Below are positions 52,459 to 62,200 of a DNA stretch of 64,000 nt, in pieces. The DNA is from PKWO01 sp036384915 (GTDB lineage: Bacteria; Pseudomonadota; Gammaproteobacteria; Burkholderiales; Burkholderiaceae_D): contig DASVLJ010000023.1 of assembly GCA_036384915.1 (NCBI GenBank), positions 1 to 64,000 of the forward strand, given 5' to 3'. Made by a program: the position numbers and the translations under genes. The notes under the pieces were generated by a model. The model saw only the letters and a program-made list of their open reading frames with translations, was not told where the DNA came from and searched no databases. Numbering within the stretch: the first letter of the stretch is position 1; every line of letters begins with the position of its first letter.

Positions 52459-53373
52459 TTACACGCGGTCGATATGTTTTTCGCCGAACAACCCTTCTGG
52501 TCTTACCAACAAAAACAACAACGCAAACACATAAGGGAACCAACCCTCGATCCCGCCGAAATTCCCGCCGAAGCTATCCTGCATCATAGGCGGCAAATAG
52601 ATTTCCGCCAGCTTTTCCGAAGCGCCGATGATGAGTCCGCCGACGATCGCCCCGGGTACCGAGGTAAAGCCACCCAGGATCAGAACCGGCAAGGCCTTCA
52701 AGGCCGTCATCGTCAAGGCATACTGCACCCCATTGCGCGAACCCCAAAGCAAGCCGGCCACCAGTGCCACAAACCCCGCCACGCCCCACACGATGGCCCA
52801 GATATGCTGCAAGGGAATGCCGAGCGACAGCGCCGCCTGGTGATCGTCCGCCACTGCACGCAAGGCCCGGCCCACTTTGGTTTTCTGAAAAAATACCGTC
52901 AATACGGCAACGAGCAGGATCACCATGCCGGAGGCAAACAAGTCGAATTTCGAGATGCCTATTCCGGTGGCATCCATGACGGCCTGGATAGGTTCATCGA
53001 CGATGCCAAGGTCGATGGCGCGCACCTCGCTGCCGAACAACAGCGGCCCCATGCCTTCGAGGAAAAAGCTCAAGCCTATGCTGGCCATGAACAGGGCAAT
53101 CGGCGGCTGGTTCACGAGTTTGCGTAACACCAGCCGCTCCGTGCCGAGGCCGACGAGCAGCATGACGAAGAAGGCTCCGATGACGGCGGCCCACATCGGC
53201 AGGCCCTTGTCCATCAAGCCGACCACGGCCAGGGCGGCGAAGTAGACCATGGCGCCTTGCGCAAAGTTGAATACGCCCGAGGCTTTGAAGATCAGGACAA
53301 AGCCGAGCGCGACGAGCGAATACATCAAGCCGGACAAGAGGCCGTTGATCGCGACTTCAAAGAAAAATTGCAT
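52459..53373 (-). CDS. livH: Liv-type ABC permease (LivH)
   Basis: 304-residue permease with about eight helices, the N-terminal FFEVAINGLLSGLMYSLVAL and ALGFVLIFKASGVFNFAQGA, and GFTSVPGAIVGGLIIG near the C-terminus, all typical of LivH. It partners LivM. The start is 9 nt downstream of the LivG stop on the minus strand. Confidence 0.91.
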   Translation of the reverse strand: MQFFFEVAINGLLSGLMYSLVALGFVLIFKASGVFNFAQGAMVYFAALAVVGLMDKGLPMWAAVIGAFFVMLLVGLGTERLVLRKLVNQPPIALFMASIGLSFFLEGMGPLLFGSEVRAIDLGIVDEPIQAVMDATGIGISKFDLFASGMVILLVAVLTVFFQKTKVGRALRAVADDHQAALSLGIPLQHIWAIVWGVAGFVALVAGLLWGSRNGVQYALTMTALKALPVLILGGFTSVPGAIVGGLIIGASEKLAEIYLPPMMQDSFGGNFGGIEGWFPYVFALLFLLVRPEGLFGEKHIDRV

Positions 53374-53381
53374 AGGCTCCC

Positions 53382-54176
53382 CTAATGCGAAGTGCCGAGA
53401 TAAGCATCGATCACATCCTGATTGCGCATGACATCGTCGGGCGCGCCGTCGCCGATCTTCTTGCCGTAGTCCAGCACTACCACGCGGTCCGAGATATCCA
53501 TCACCACGCCCATGTCATGCTCGATCAAGACGATGGTGGTGCCGAACTGGTCGTTCACGTCGAGGATGAAGCGGCACATATCCTGTTTCTCTTCCAGGTT
53601 CATGCCGGCCATGGGCTCGTCCAGCAGCAGCACCTCGGGTTCGGCCGCCAGTGCGCGCGCCAGTTCCACGCGCTTTTGCAGGCCATATGGCAGGCGCCCG
53701 ACCGGCGTCTTGCGGATATGCTGGATTTCGAGGAAGTCGATGACTTCCTCCACCTTCTTCCGGTGCAAGATTTCCTCATTGCGCGCCGGCCCCCACCACA
53801 GGGCATGGGCGAACAAGCCGTTCTTCATTTTCGTGTTGCGCCCGGTCATGATGTTGTCGAGCACGCTCATGCCCTTGAACAGCGCAATGTTCTGGAAGGT
53901 GCGTGCAATGCCGCCGCGCGCCACAAGCGTCGGGTTCATGCGGCGGCGCGTTTCGCCGCGAAACACGATATTGCCCTGCTGCGGGTGGTAGACGCCGTTG
54001 ATCACATTGAGCATGGAACTCTTGCCCGCGCCGTTCGGGCCGATGATGGCGCGAATCTCGTGCTGGCGTACGTCGAACGAGATATCGGTCAGCGCGCGCA
54101 CGCCGCCGAACGAGAGCGAAATGTTTTGCAGGTCGAGGATCACGCCGCCGATGTTGCGTTGTCTGTTCATGGTCAT
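53382..54176 (-). CDS. livG: Branched-chain amino acid-type ABC ATPase (LivG)
   Basis: 264-residue ABC ATPase with Walker A IIGPNGAGKSS and Walker B VLLLDEPMAGMN, plus the C-terminal LivG extension VVLDYGKKIGDG. The signature region reads RLPYGLQKR in place of LSGGQ, as is common in LivG proteins. It lies 2 nt after the acyl-CoA ligase gene. Confidence 0.91.
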   Translation of the reverse strand: MTMNRQRNIGGVILDLQNISLSFGGVRALTDISFDVRQHEIRAIIGPNGAGKSSMLNVINGVYHPQQGNIVFRGETRRRMNPTLVARGGIARTFQNIALFKGMSVLDNIMTGRNTKMKNGLFAHALWWGPARNEEILHRKKVEEVIDFLEIQHIRKTPVGRLPYGLQKRVELARALAAEPEVLLLDEPMAGMNLEEKQDMCRFILDVNDQFGTTIVLIEHDMGVVMDISDRVVVLDYGKKIGDGAPDDVMRNQDVIDAYLGTSH

Positions 54177-54178
54177 CC

Positions 54179-56131
54179 TCAGGCGGCAGCCACGTCGCGC
54201 GCATTGACGTCGAGGATTCGCAGGTCGGCCGCAATACTGCCCTGCCGTCCATCCTCGAACTTCACCTGCGTCTCGATGTATTGCGAAGCCTTGCCCGAAT
54301 ACAATGCCTCGATCAGCACGGCATATTTCTCGGCAATGAAGCGCCGCCGCACCTTGCGTGTGCGCGTCAGTTCGTCGTCGTCGGGGTCGAGTTCCTTGTG
54401 CAGGATCAGGAAGCGCCGCACTTGCGAACGGGAGAGCCTGGCATCGCGTGCCAGATCGGCATTGGCCTTTTCCACGCAGCCGAGTATCAGGTCGTACACG
54501 GCGGCCTGCGCCGCCAGATCGGTATAGCCGCTATACGAAATGCCGCGCCGCTCGGCCCAGTTGCCAACGGCTTCCATGTCGATATTGATGAACGCCATGC
54601 ATTCCTCCCTGCCGTCGCCGAAAGCCACGGCTTCCTTGACGAAGGGGAAGAACTTGAGCTTGTTCTCGATATACTTGGGCGCGAACAGCGAGCCGTCGGC
54701 CATGCGTCCCACGTCCTTGGCGCGGTCGATGATCTTCAGATGCCCGTCTTCGTCGAAGAAGCCGGCGTCGCCGGTGTGGAAATAACCGTCGACAATCGCC
54801 TCGGCCGTGGCATCCGGCCGGTTGAAGTAACCCTGCATCATGCCCGGCGAGCGCACCAGCACTTCGCCGTCGGGCGCGATCTTCACTTCCACGTTGCGCA
54901 TGGGCTTACCCACGGCATCGAGCTTCACGTCGCCAGATTGCTGCATGCACACGGTGACGCAAGTCTCGGTCATGCCGTAAAGCTGCTTCAGGTTGATGCC
55001 GATCGAGCGGTAAAAGTCGAACAGATCGGGCCCGATGGCTTCGCCGCCGGTATAAGCCACGCGCAGGCGCGAGAAGCCCAGCACGTTCTTCAAGGGGCCG
55101 TAGACGAACAGCTCGCCCAAGGCGTACAACAGCCTGTCGTGCCAGGCCACGCCGCCCTTCTTGTCCAGGATGCGCAGGCCCACGCGCCGCGCGAGCGCCA
55201 TGAAGCGCTGGAACATGGTGCGCTTGATCCAGCCCGCATCCTCGATCCGTATCATCACTTGCGTCAGGATGTTTTCATAGATGCGCGGCGGGCCAAAGTA
55301 GTAGCTTGGGCCGATCTCGCGCAAATCCGTCATCACCGTTTGCGGCGATTCGGGGCAATTCAGGCACAGGCCGGCCAACAAGGATTGCGCATAGGAATAG
55401 AGGAAATCGCCGATCCAGGCCAGCGGCAGGTAGCACAGGATATTGTCGTTCTCGTTCAAGCCATCGAAATCGACCAGGGTCCGGGCCGTGGCGATCATGG
55501 CGCGGTGGCTGTGGCACACGCCCTTGGGCTTGCCCGTGGTGCCCGAAGTGTAGAGGATGACCGCCGTATCGTCGGCCTGGCCGGCTGCAATTTCCGCATC
55601 GAAAAAGCCCGGATGCTCGGCATCGAATCGGCTGCCCAGCTCGGCCAGCTTGGCATAGCCGATCAGCTCGGGCTGGTCGTAGTGGCGCAAGCCGCGCTCG
55701 TCATCGACGACGATGTGTGCGATGCGGTTCAGCTCCCGCTTGATCTCGAACAGCTTGTCGACCTGTTCCTGGTTTTCGGCCATGGCGAAGTCGATGCCGG
55801 CATCTTCCAGCACGTAACGCATGTCCGCCGCCGGAGCATCCTGGTATAGGGGCACGGGGATGCCGCCCAGACATTGCGCCGCCGCCATGGCCCAATACAG
55901 GCGCGGGCGGTTGTCGCCCACGATGGCGAGCGTCATGCCGCGCTGGAAGCCGAGCGCGGCCAGCCCGCAAGCCAGGTGCCGCACTTCGATGGCGGCCTCG
56001 GCCCAGTTCCAGCATTGCCAGATGCCGAGATCCTTTTCGCGCATGGCGGAGCGCCGGCCCCGTACCGCGGCATTGTGCATCAGCAGGCGCGGAAAGGTGT
56101 CGTTTTCCGCGATGTCCTTCGTCTCCATCAT
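54179..56131 (-). CDS. Long-chain-type acyl-CoA synthetase (AMP-binding)
   Basis: About 650-residue adenylate-forming ligase of the FadD/FACS size class. The P-loop is LYTSGTTGKPKGV, with YGMTETCVT and the hinge TGDAGFFDEDGH. The large size and AKDVGRMADGSLFAPKYIE resemble the ligases encoded with Liv-type importers. It probably activates the imported acid. Three in-frame ATGs exist (56149, 56131, 56128); the METKD start region matches the family best. It is the first gene of the operon, divergent from the Crp-family regulator. Confidence 0.87.
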   Translation of the reverse strand: MMETKDIAENDTFPRLLMHNAAVRGRRSAMREKDLGIWQCWNWAEAAIEVRHLACGLAALGFQRGMTLAIVGDNRPRLYWAMAAAQCLGGIPVPLYQDAPAADMRYVLEDAGIDFAMAENQEQVDKLFEIKRELNRIAHIVVDDERGLRHYDQPELIGYAKLAELGSRFDAEHPGFFDAEIAAGQADDTAVILYTSGTTGKPKGVCHSHRAMIATARTLVDFDGLNENDNILCYLPLAWIGDFLYSYAQSLLAGLCLNCPESPQTVMTDLREIGPSYYFGPPRIYENILTQVMIRIEDAGWIKRTMFQRFMALARRVGLRILDKKGGVAWHDRLLYALGELFVYGPLKNVLGFSRLRVAYTGGEAIGPDLFDFYRSIGINLKQLYGMTETCVTVCMQQSGDVKLDAVGKPMRNVEVKIAPDGEVLVRSPGMMQGYFNRPDATAEAIVDGYFHTGDAGFFDEDGHLKIIDRAKDVGRMADGSLFAPKYIENKLKFFPFVKEAVAFGDGREECMAFINIDMEAVGNWAERRGISYSGYTDLAAQAAVYDLILGCVEKANADLARDARLSRSQVRRFLILHKELDPDDDELTRTRKVRRRFIAEKYAVLIEALYSGKASQYIETQVKFEDGRQGSIAADLRILDVNARDVAAA

Positions 56132-56257
56132 GGGCAGGCTCGCATACAATGTTGCGGGTTCTGGTTTTGGAGAATACTAGAAGCTCGCAGCCCGGTGTGT
56201 TGTCATCCGGCAGACAATTGCGGCATATTTGCGAAAAATCGTTTTTGCGGCGCACAA

Positions 56258-56941
56258 ATGGAAAATATCATCGGCTTGACGGAAATGCTGCGCCAGGCGG
56301 TCTGGGCCAAGTCGCTCACGCCGGAGCAAATGGCGCGGGTCGAGCAGGACGTGGTCGAACGCTTTGCCCCAGCCGGCAGCTTCGTCTGCCGCAAGGGCGA
56401 TCCGGTTGACCATTGGATAGGCGTGGTCGACGGCTTGCTGAAAATGAGCAGCGATTCACCCGAAGGCAAGACCGTCACCTTCACCGGCATGTTGAACGGC
56501 GGCTGGTTCGGCGAAGGTTCAGTGTTGAAGACCGAGCCGCGTAAATATGACGTGGTGGCCCTGCGCGACAGCCGCCTGGCCTTCATGCCGCGGGCCACCT
56601 TCGAATGGCTGCTCGACAACAGCATCGCCTTCAACCGCTTCCTGTTGTTACAGCTAAACGAGCGCTTGGGCGTCTTCATCTCGCTGGTGGAATACGACCG
56701 CATGCTCGACCCCGATGCGCGCGTGGCGCGTTGCCTGGGCGCCCTGTTCAATCCCTATTTCAATCCTGGCCGCATGCGCACCCTGCAGATTTCCCAGGAG
56801 GAAATCGGCTATCTCTGCAGCACGTCGCGCCAGCGCACCAACCAGGCCTTGCAGGTGCTGGAAAAGGCCGGTTTGCTGCGTGTGGACTACGGCAGCATCA
56901 CCATCCTCGATGTGGACGGGTTGCGCTCGTTCGGAAATTAG
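56258..56941 (+). CDS. Crp/Fnr-family transcriptional regulator
   Basis: 227-residue regulator with a cyclic-nucleotide-binding-like beta-barrel (~residues 30-130), a long dimer helix and a C-terminal winged helix (EEIGYLCSTSRQRTNQALQ). It has only one Cys near the N-terminus (Cys44), so it cannot hold the FNR 4Fe-4S cluster. The recognition helix SRQRTNQAL also differs from FNR and CRP. It likely controls the divergent ligase/Liv operon; the ligand is unknown. Confidence 0.87.
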   Translation: MENIIGLTEMLRQAVWAKSLTPEQMARVEQDVVERFAPAGSFVCRKGDPVDHWIGVVDGLLKMSSDSPEGKTVTFTGMLNGGWFGEGSVLKTEPRKYDVVALRDSRLAFMPRATFEWLLDNSIAFNRFLLLQLNERLGVFISLVEYDRMLDPDARVARCLGALFNPYFNPGRMRTLQISQEEIGYLCSTSRQRTNQALQVLEKAGLLRVDYGSITILDVDGLRSFGN

Positions 56942-56981
56942 CCTTCTGCCGGGATTGCCAATAAGTAAAATAAGGGTAAAT

Positions 56982-57004
56982 GGCCCGCTGGTATGGGCCG
57001 TTTT
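56982..57004 (+). terminator. Candidate terminator after the Crp-family gene
   Basis: GGCCC (56982-56986) pairs with GGGCC (56995-56999) across an 8-nt loop and is followed by GTTTT. The stem is short but GC-only and lies 41 nt after the stop codon. Confidence 0.5.
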
Positions 57005-57065
57005 GCATCTTGTTTCACCGCTTTCGGTATCATGTAGGGACTATTAAACCTAGAAAGTTCATAAC

Positions 57066-58877
57066 ATGGACACCCTAATCGGAGCTCAAGCTACTACCCG
57101 TGCGCGCATCCAGGCTTTGCGCGCGGCGATGAAGGCGCAACAACTCGACGCCTACATCGTTCCTTCCGCCGACCCCCATCTATCGGAATACCTGCCAGGC
57201 CGCTGGCAGGGCCGCGAATGGCTGTCTGGCTTCACCGGCTCGGTCGGCACGCTGATCGTTACCCAGGATTTCGCCGGCCTGTGGGCCGACGGGCGCTACT
57301 GGTCGCAGGCCGAAGTGCAATTGGCCGGTACCGGCATCGCCTTGATGAAAATCCCGGTCGGCACGGCTACGCATCATATCGACTGGCTCGGCGTTAACAT
57401 GAAGCCCGGCCAGACTGTCGGCGTCGACGGCGCCGTGCTCGGCTTAGCCGGTGCGCGCCTGCTGCAGCAGGCAATGGATGGCGCCGGCGCCCGCCTGCGC
57501 ACCGATTGCGATTTGCTGCAAGAGATCTGGAACGACCGCCCGGAACTGCCGCCGCAACCGGTTTATGAACACGTCGCGCCGCACGCGCCCAAGAGCCGCG
57601 CCGCCAAGCTCGCCGCACTGCGCGAGGCCATGCGTGGCTACGGCGCCGAATGGCACTTCATCTCGACGCTGGACGATATCGCCTACCTGTTCAATTTGCG
57701 CGGCTCCGACGTGAACTACAACCCGATCTTCGTCGCCCACGCCCTGGTCGGCCCGGAGCGCGTCAGCCTGTTCGTCGCCGACGGCAAAATCGACGGCAAG
57801 CTCGCGGCCGTGCTGGCCGCCGACGGCGTCGACGTGCGCCCCTATGCCGAAGCGGCGGCCGCATTGAGCAAACTGCCCGCCGGCAGCACGCTGTTGCTCG
57901 ACCCGCGCCGCATCACGCTGGGCTTGCGCAATGCCGTGTCCGACAAGGTCACGGTCAAGGAAGCGATCAACCCGACGACTTTCGCCAAATCGAGGAAGAG
58001 CGAGGAAGAAGCCAGGCACGTGCGCGCGGCAATGGAGCAGGATGGCGCCGCACTGTGCGAATTCTTTTCCTGGCTCGAAGGCGCAATCGGCCGAGAAACC
58101 ATCACCGAGCTGACCATCGACGAAAAGATCACGGCTGCGCGCGCGCGCCGCCCCGGCTTCGTCTGCCCCAGCTTCGGCACCATCGCCGCCTTCCGCGCCA
58201 ATGGCGCCATGCCGCATTACCACGCCACCGAAGAATCGCACGCCGTCATCGAGCCCGATGGCTTGCTCCTGATTGACTCGGGCGCGCAATACCACGGCGG
58301 CACCACCGACATCACGCGCGTGCTGCCGATCGGCGACATCACCGACGAAGTCCGGCGCGATTGCACGCTGGTAATGAAGGGCGTGATTGCCTTATCCAGC
58401 ACGCGCTACCCGCGCGGCGCCAAGTCGCCCATGCTGGATGCCATTGCGCGGGCGCCGATCTGGTCCGCCGGCATCGATTACGGCCACGGCACCGGCCACG
58501 GCGTCGGATACTTCCTCAATGTGCACGAAGGCCCGCAAGTGATTTCCTGCTTCGCCCAGCCAGAGCCGCACACCGCGATGGAACCCGGCATGATCACCTC
58601 GATCGAACCGGGCATTTACCGTCCCGGCAAGTGGGGCGTGCGTATCGAAAACCTCGCCATGAACCGCCCGGCCGGCACCACCGAATTTGGCGAATTCCTC
58701 GAGTTCGAAACCCTGACGCTATGCCCGATCGACACGCGCTGCTTCGATTTGAAGTTGTTGCGTGCCGATGAGATAGCCTGGATCAACGGTTATCACAAGA
58801 TGGTGCGGGAGCGCCTGTCGCCGCTGGTGCAGGGCGCGGCGAAGGAATGGTTGGAAAAGCGTACCGCTGCCATCTAA
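57066..58877 (+). CDS. pepP: Xaa-Pro aminopeptidase (M24 family, large form)
   Basis: 603-residue aminopeptidase P. Two N-terminal creatinase-like domains (~1-310) are followed by the pita-bread catalytic domain with the dimetal ligands in IDSGAQYHGGTTDITR (two Asp), HGTGHGVGY (His), SIEPGIY (Glu) and EFETLTL (Glu). It removes the N-terminal residue before Pro. The length matches the long eukaryote-like form. There is no signal peptide. A strong terminator lies 186 nt after the stop. Confidence 0.91.
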   Translation: MDTLIGAQATTRARIQALRAAMKAQQLDAYIVPSADPHLSEYLPGRWQGREWLSGFTGSVGTLIVTQDFAGLWADGRYWSQAEVQLAGTGIALMKIPVGTATHHIDWLGVNMKPGQTVGVDGAVLGLAGARLLQQAMDGAGARLRTDCDLLQEIWNDRPELPPQPVYEHVAPHAPKSRAAKLAALREAMRGYGAEWHFISTLDDIAYLFNLRGSDVNYNPIFVAHALVGPERVSLFVADGKIDGKLAAVLAADGVDVRPYAEAAAALSKLPAGSTLLLDPRRITLGLRNAVSDKVTVKEAINPTTFAKSRKSEEEARHVRAAMEQDGAALCEFFSWLEGAIGRETITELTIDEKITAARARRPGFVCPSFGTIAAFRANGAMPHYHATEESHAVIEPDGLLLIDSGAQYHGGTTDITRVLPIGDITDEVRRDCTLVMKGVIALSSTRYPRGAKSPMLDAIARAPIWSAGIDYGHGTGHGVGYFLNVHEGPQVISCFAQPEPHTAMEPGMITSIEPGIYRPGKWGVRIENLAMNRPAGTTEFGEFLEFETLTLCPIDTRCFDLKLLRADEIAWINGYHKMVRERLSPLVQGAAKEWLEKRTAAI

Positions 58878-58943
58878 GTACCTTAAGGATGGAATAGCTG
58901 GGCGTCGCGCGTTTTGCTTTTCCACCTGCATTTCAAGCGGCAC

Positions 58944-59048
58944 TTCCCTCGAAGCCGCCGACCGGCTTCCCGCCGCCGGCGGATTGCCCACCATCGATAA
59001 ACAAACCCCACCGAGGTCTTCTCTGCCTCGGTATCGGGGCGCCCCGGT
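58944..59048 (-). pseudogene. Frameshifted 3'-end remnant of a PhyH dioxygenase gene
   Basis: About 88 bases (58944-59030) match the 3' end of the intact PhyH gene at 62599-62686 with roughly 85% identity by hand alignment and one single-base indel. Translated on the minus strand, one frame gives EKTSVGFVYR and another gives GNPPAAGSRSAAS. The intact gene reads VKTSVAFAYRGVGNPPLAG in a single frame. The similarity extends weakly to about 59048. No upstream part of the gene is present, so this is a decayed fragment. It lies on the other side of the cytochrome gene from the intact copy. Confidence 0.75.
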
Positions 59049-59062
59049 ACACGTGTGAGTTT

Positions 59063-59100
59063 GCACCCTGTCAATTATGACAGGGTGCTATTTGTATTTT
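59063..59100 (+). terminator. Rho-independent terminator
   Basis: A perfect 11-bp stem GCACCCTGTCA / TGACAGGGTGC with loop ATTA (59063-59088) is followed by TATTTGTATTTT. It would end pepP transcription and insulate the cytochrome gene that starts at 59216. Confidence 0.85.
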
Positions 59101-59215
59101 CATCACCTACTATTGGTAAAGCGAAACCTTGCTATAAATTCAATAATCTACCGCAGGTGGGGTTCGCTGCAATTCTGCTGGATGTCGGCACTACATCATT
59201 CCAATTGGAGGCAGC

Positions 59216-62200
59216 ATGAAAAAAACTTTCGCTTTTCCGTCGCATCTTTTACGCGCCGCTCTGTTCATGAGCATGGTATGGGCGGTTCCTTTTTCTTCGC
59301 AAGCGGCACCCGAACCGCCGACCGTCATCGGCAGCTTGAGTGTGCTGATGCCGGATGGCCAGTCCGGTAGCGGCATCGAAATCCCAGACGCCAAAATCAT
59401 CCTGCAGGATGCGGGTAATGCGACCGTTGACGGCGGCGCCACCGAGCTCGACGGCAGTTTTCGTCTGAAGGCGCCCAAGCCGGGGCTTTATAGCCTGTGC
59501 TGGAACATCCAGGGCCGCACGGGATGCCGGCGGGAGATCAATCTGGTCAACGGGCCGAACGCCCCGGTCAGAATCGAAACCCGGCTCAATGCAAATCTGG
59601 TGCATGGCCGCATACTCACCGGCGATGCCCGCCCATGTTGGGAGAACGACCCGTTCTTCAAGCTCGATTTTTCCACGCGGGTCGAATTGAGCGATGCCGC
59701 CGGGCAGGCCGCCGCGCAACCTGTGCGCGCCAACGTCAAGGGTTACTACCTGTTCCCGGTGGAGAAGGTGGAAGACTACAAAGTGCGCGCCATATGCGAG
59801 AAAGCTGAAATTGCCGGTACCGTGCCGGTATCGAAAAACGTCATGGTGCTCAACCTGACCTTGCCGACGCATGCGCCGCGCATCGATGAGCTCGTCGCCC
59901 TGGACGCTGGTCGCGCACGCGTGCGGATTGCGCCCGGTACGCCGCTCAAATTCAACGCCAAGGTGCGCGATCCCGACGGCAATGCCGTGGAATACCTATG
60001 GCGCGGCAGCGACGGCCGGCCGGCGCTGGCCGGCAACCTGCCCACCATCGGTTTGCCGGCGATCGCCGCGCCCAGCCGCCATACCCAATACCTGATCGCG
60101 CGCAACGGCAAGGGCGGCTACAGCTATAAACGCATCGATCTGGAAGTCGGTCCGCCGCAAGTCGAGTTTTCCGGTTTCGCCATCGACGAAACGACGCGCG
60201 CGCCGATCGCCAATGCCACCGTCGAATTCGCGGGCCATAGCGTCAGCACCAATGCCCAAGGCTGGTTCTCGCTGTCCGGACCGACCAACCCCGGCGAGCG
60301 CTACGTACTCAATATCCGCCACCCGAACTACGCGTTGATGTCGGCGGTGTACGATCGCTCTTCGACCGGCAATACTTATGAATTGATCTCCGCCGAAGTG
60401 CTGCAATTCGCGCCGACGGCCAAGATCGATGTCACCGACACGCGTAGCAGCGGGCCATGCGGCACCAAGGGGCAGGATTCGCGGCCCGCGGAACGCACGC
60501 GCGCGCTGACGACGGTGCAATACTTCGATCCGGACAGCAAGGAAACCAAGCCGCTTGGGGCCGATCTGATCAAGCGCCTGACGGCGCCGCAGGATTGCCG
60601 CAATCTCGGCGCGCAGATCGTCGTTCCGGCCAACGCGTTGGTCGGCGCCCGCATGAAGAAACCCGTCGGCAATATCCGCATGGCCTTTGCCACGCTCAAT
60701 CCGACGCGTCGTGCGCTGCCCGGCGATTATCAGGGTACAGCCGCCGGCAATCAGCTTGCCGATCTGCTGAGCTATGGCGCGACCTATGCCGAGTTCCACG
60801 ACAGTACCGGCGCGCGGCTCAACCTGCGTCCCGGCACGACCGCCGAGGTGCGCATCCCGGTTCCGCCGTCGCAGCGTTCCAGCGCCGCACCGAGCATCGA
60901 TTTCTGGTCCTATAACGAAACCACCGGCCGTTGGGTGCTTGAAGGAAAGGCGAGGTTGCAGACCACGGCTACCGGCCCCGTCTACGTCGGCAAGACCAAG
61001 CATTTCTCGACCCTTAATATGGACGTGGCCGGTACGGATCCCGCCAAGGCTACCTGCGTGCGCATCGAACTCGGCCCATCGCTGGCCGCATGGAGCAACT
61101 TGCAGATGCGTTCCACCGTGTCCTATAACGGTAACTCGGTGAAGACCAAGGAAACCTTTCTCAACAACGACCAATACCACGCGATCTACCGCATTCCATT
61201 CGGCACCAGCTTTCCGCCCAACACCGTGCGCATCGAGATATTCGGTACGTTCAACGGACGTTCGGTGGCGCTGGTCGACAACGTCATCAATACGGATCTC
61301 AGGCCGAAAATGACGGGAACCAACCTGTGGCCGCCCTATCCCTATAGCGAATGCGGGATACCGATCGTGCTAAACGCCGACCCCATCGCGCTGCCGGCCT
61401 ATGCGACGAACAGTGCCAGCAACCGGCCCTATTTCCTGACCGGGCCGAGCGGCGCCTTCCTCCCGCCCAACGGCGAAGCCAGCGCAACCGCCTACTACAA
61501 CGCGATCGACCCGGCGTCGGTCAAGGCGACGCTGGGCGGCTGGTGGAATGCCAACGGCTTTAATCCGGCCGACGGTAGCGGCGGCACGCGTGCTGCCTAT
61601 CTCAACAATAACGACCTCGGTCTCGGCCGCGACATGAACTGCCTGCAGAACGGTACCAAGCTGGCCTGCTACGTTACCAACTATGGCGCACCCGACCAGA
61701 ATCCGGCCAATGCCGACGCGGCCCAGAACCGCGACGTAACCAAGCGCGGCGCCACGGTGGCGATGGAATTGGATAATGCCGCCGGTAACGAAGCCGTGCA
61801 GTTCTATGTCTACGCCAACACCGGCCCGACCTCGGTGCGGTTGAACTTTGCCGATCTCGACGGCTTCGGGCCGAAACCCGTACCGCAGCTATGCCAGGTT
61901 TGCCACGGCGGCAATCCAGGCGTGGACGCCAGCGGCAAAGCCACATTCGCGCGCTTCCGCGAATTCGATCTGCCGTCATACAAGTATTCCGCCGGCCGTT
62001 CGTGGGACTACGGCCAAAGCACGCTGACCGCGGCCGAGCTGGCCGCTTTTGGCACGCTCAACCAGATGGTGCAAGCCACGGGCCCGGCCACCAGCCCGAT
62101 CCACGACCTGATCCACGCGTGGTACCCCGGCAGCAATTTTGCGCTGGCGCCGGCCGAGCCTGCGGCGGCCACGGTACCGTCGGGATGGAGCGGCCAGGTG

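Noticed and set aside
56258..56941. Crp-family gene as the FNR that would read the three boxes
   Set aside because: It lacks the N-terminal cysteines for an Fe-S cluster and has a different recognition helix; the FNR gene must be elsewhere.
58944..59030. Remnant interpreted as a dispersed extragenic repeat
   Set aside because: The match translates to the conserved C-terminus of PhyH proteins and extends into coding similarity, so a gene fragment is the better reading, though a repeat is not fully excluded.
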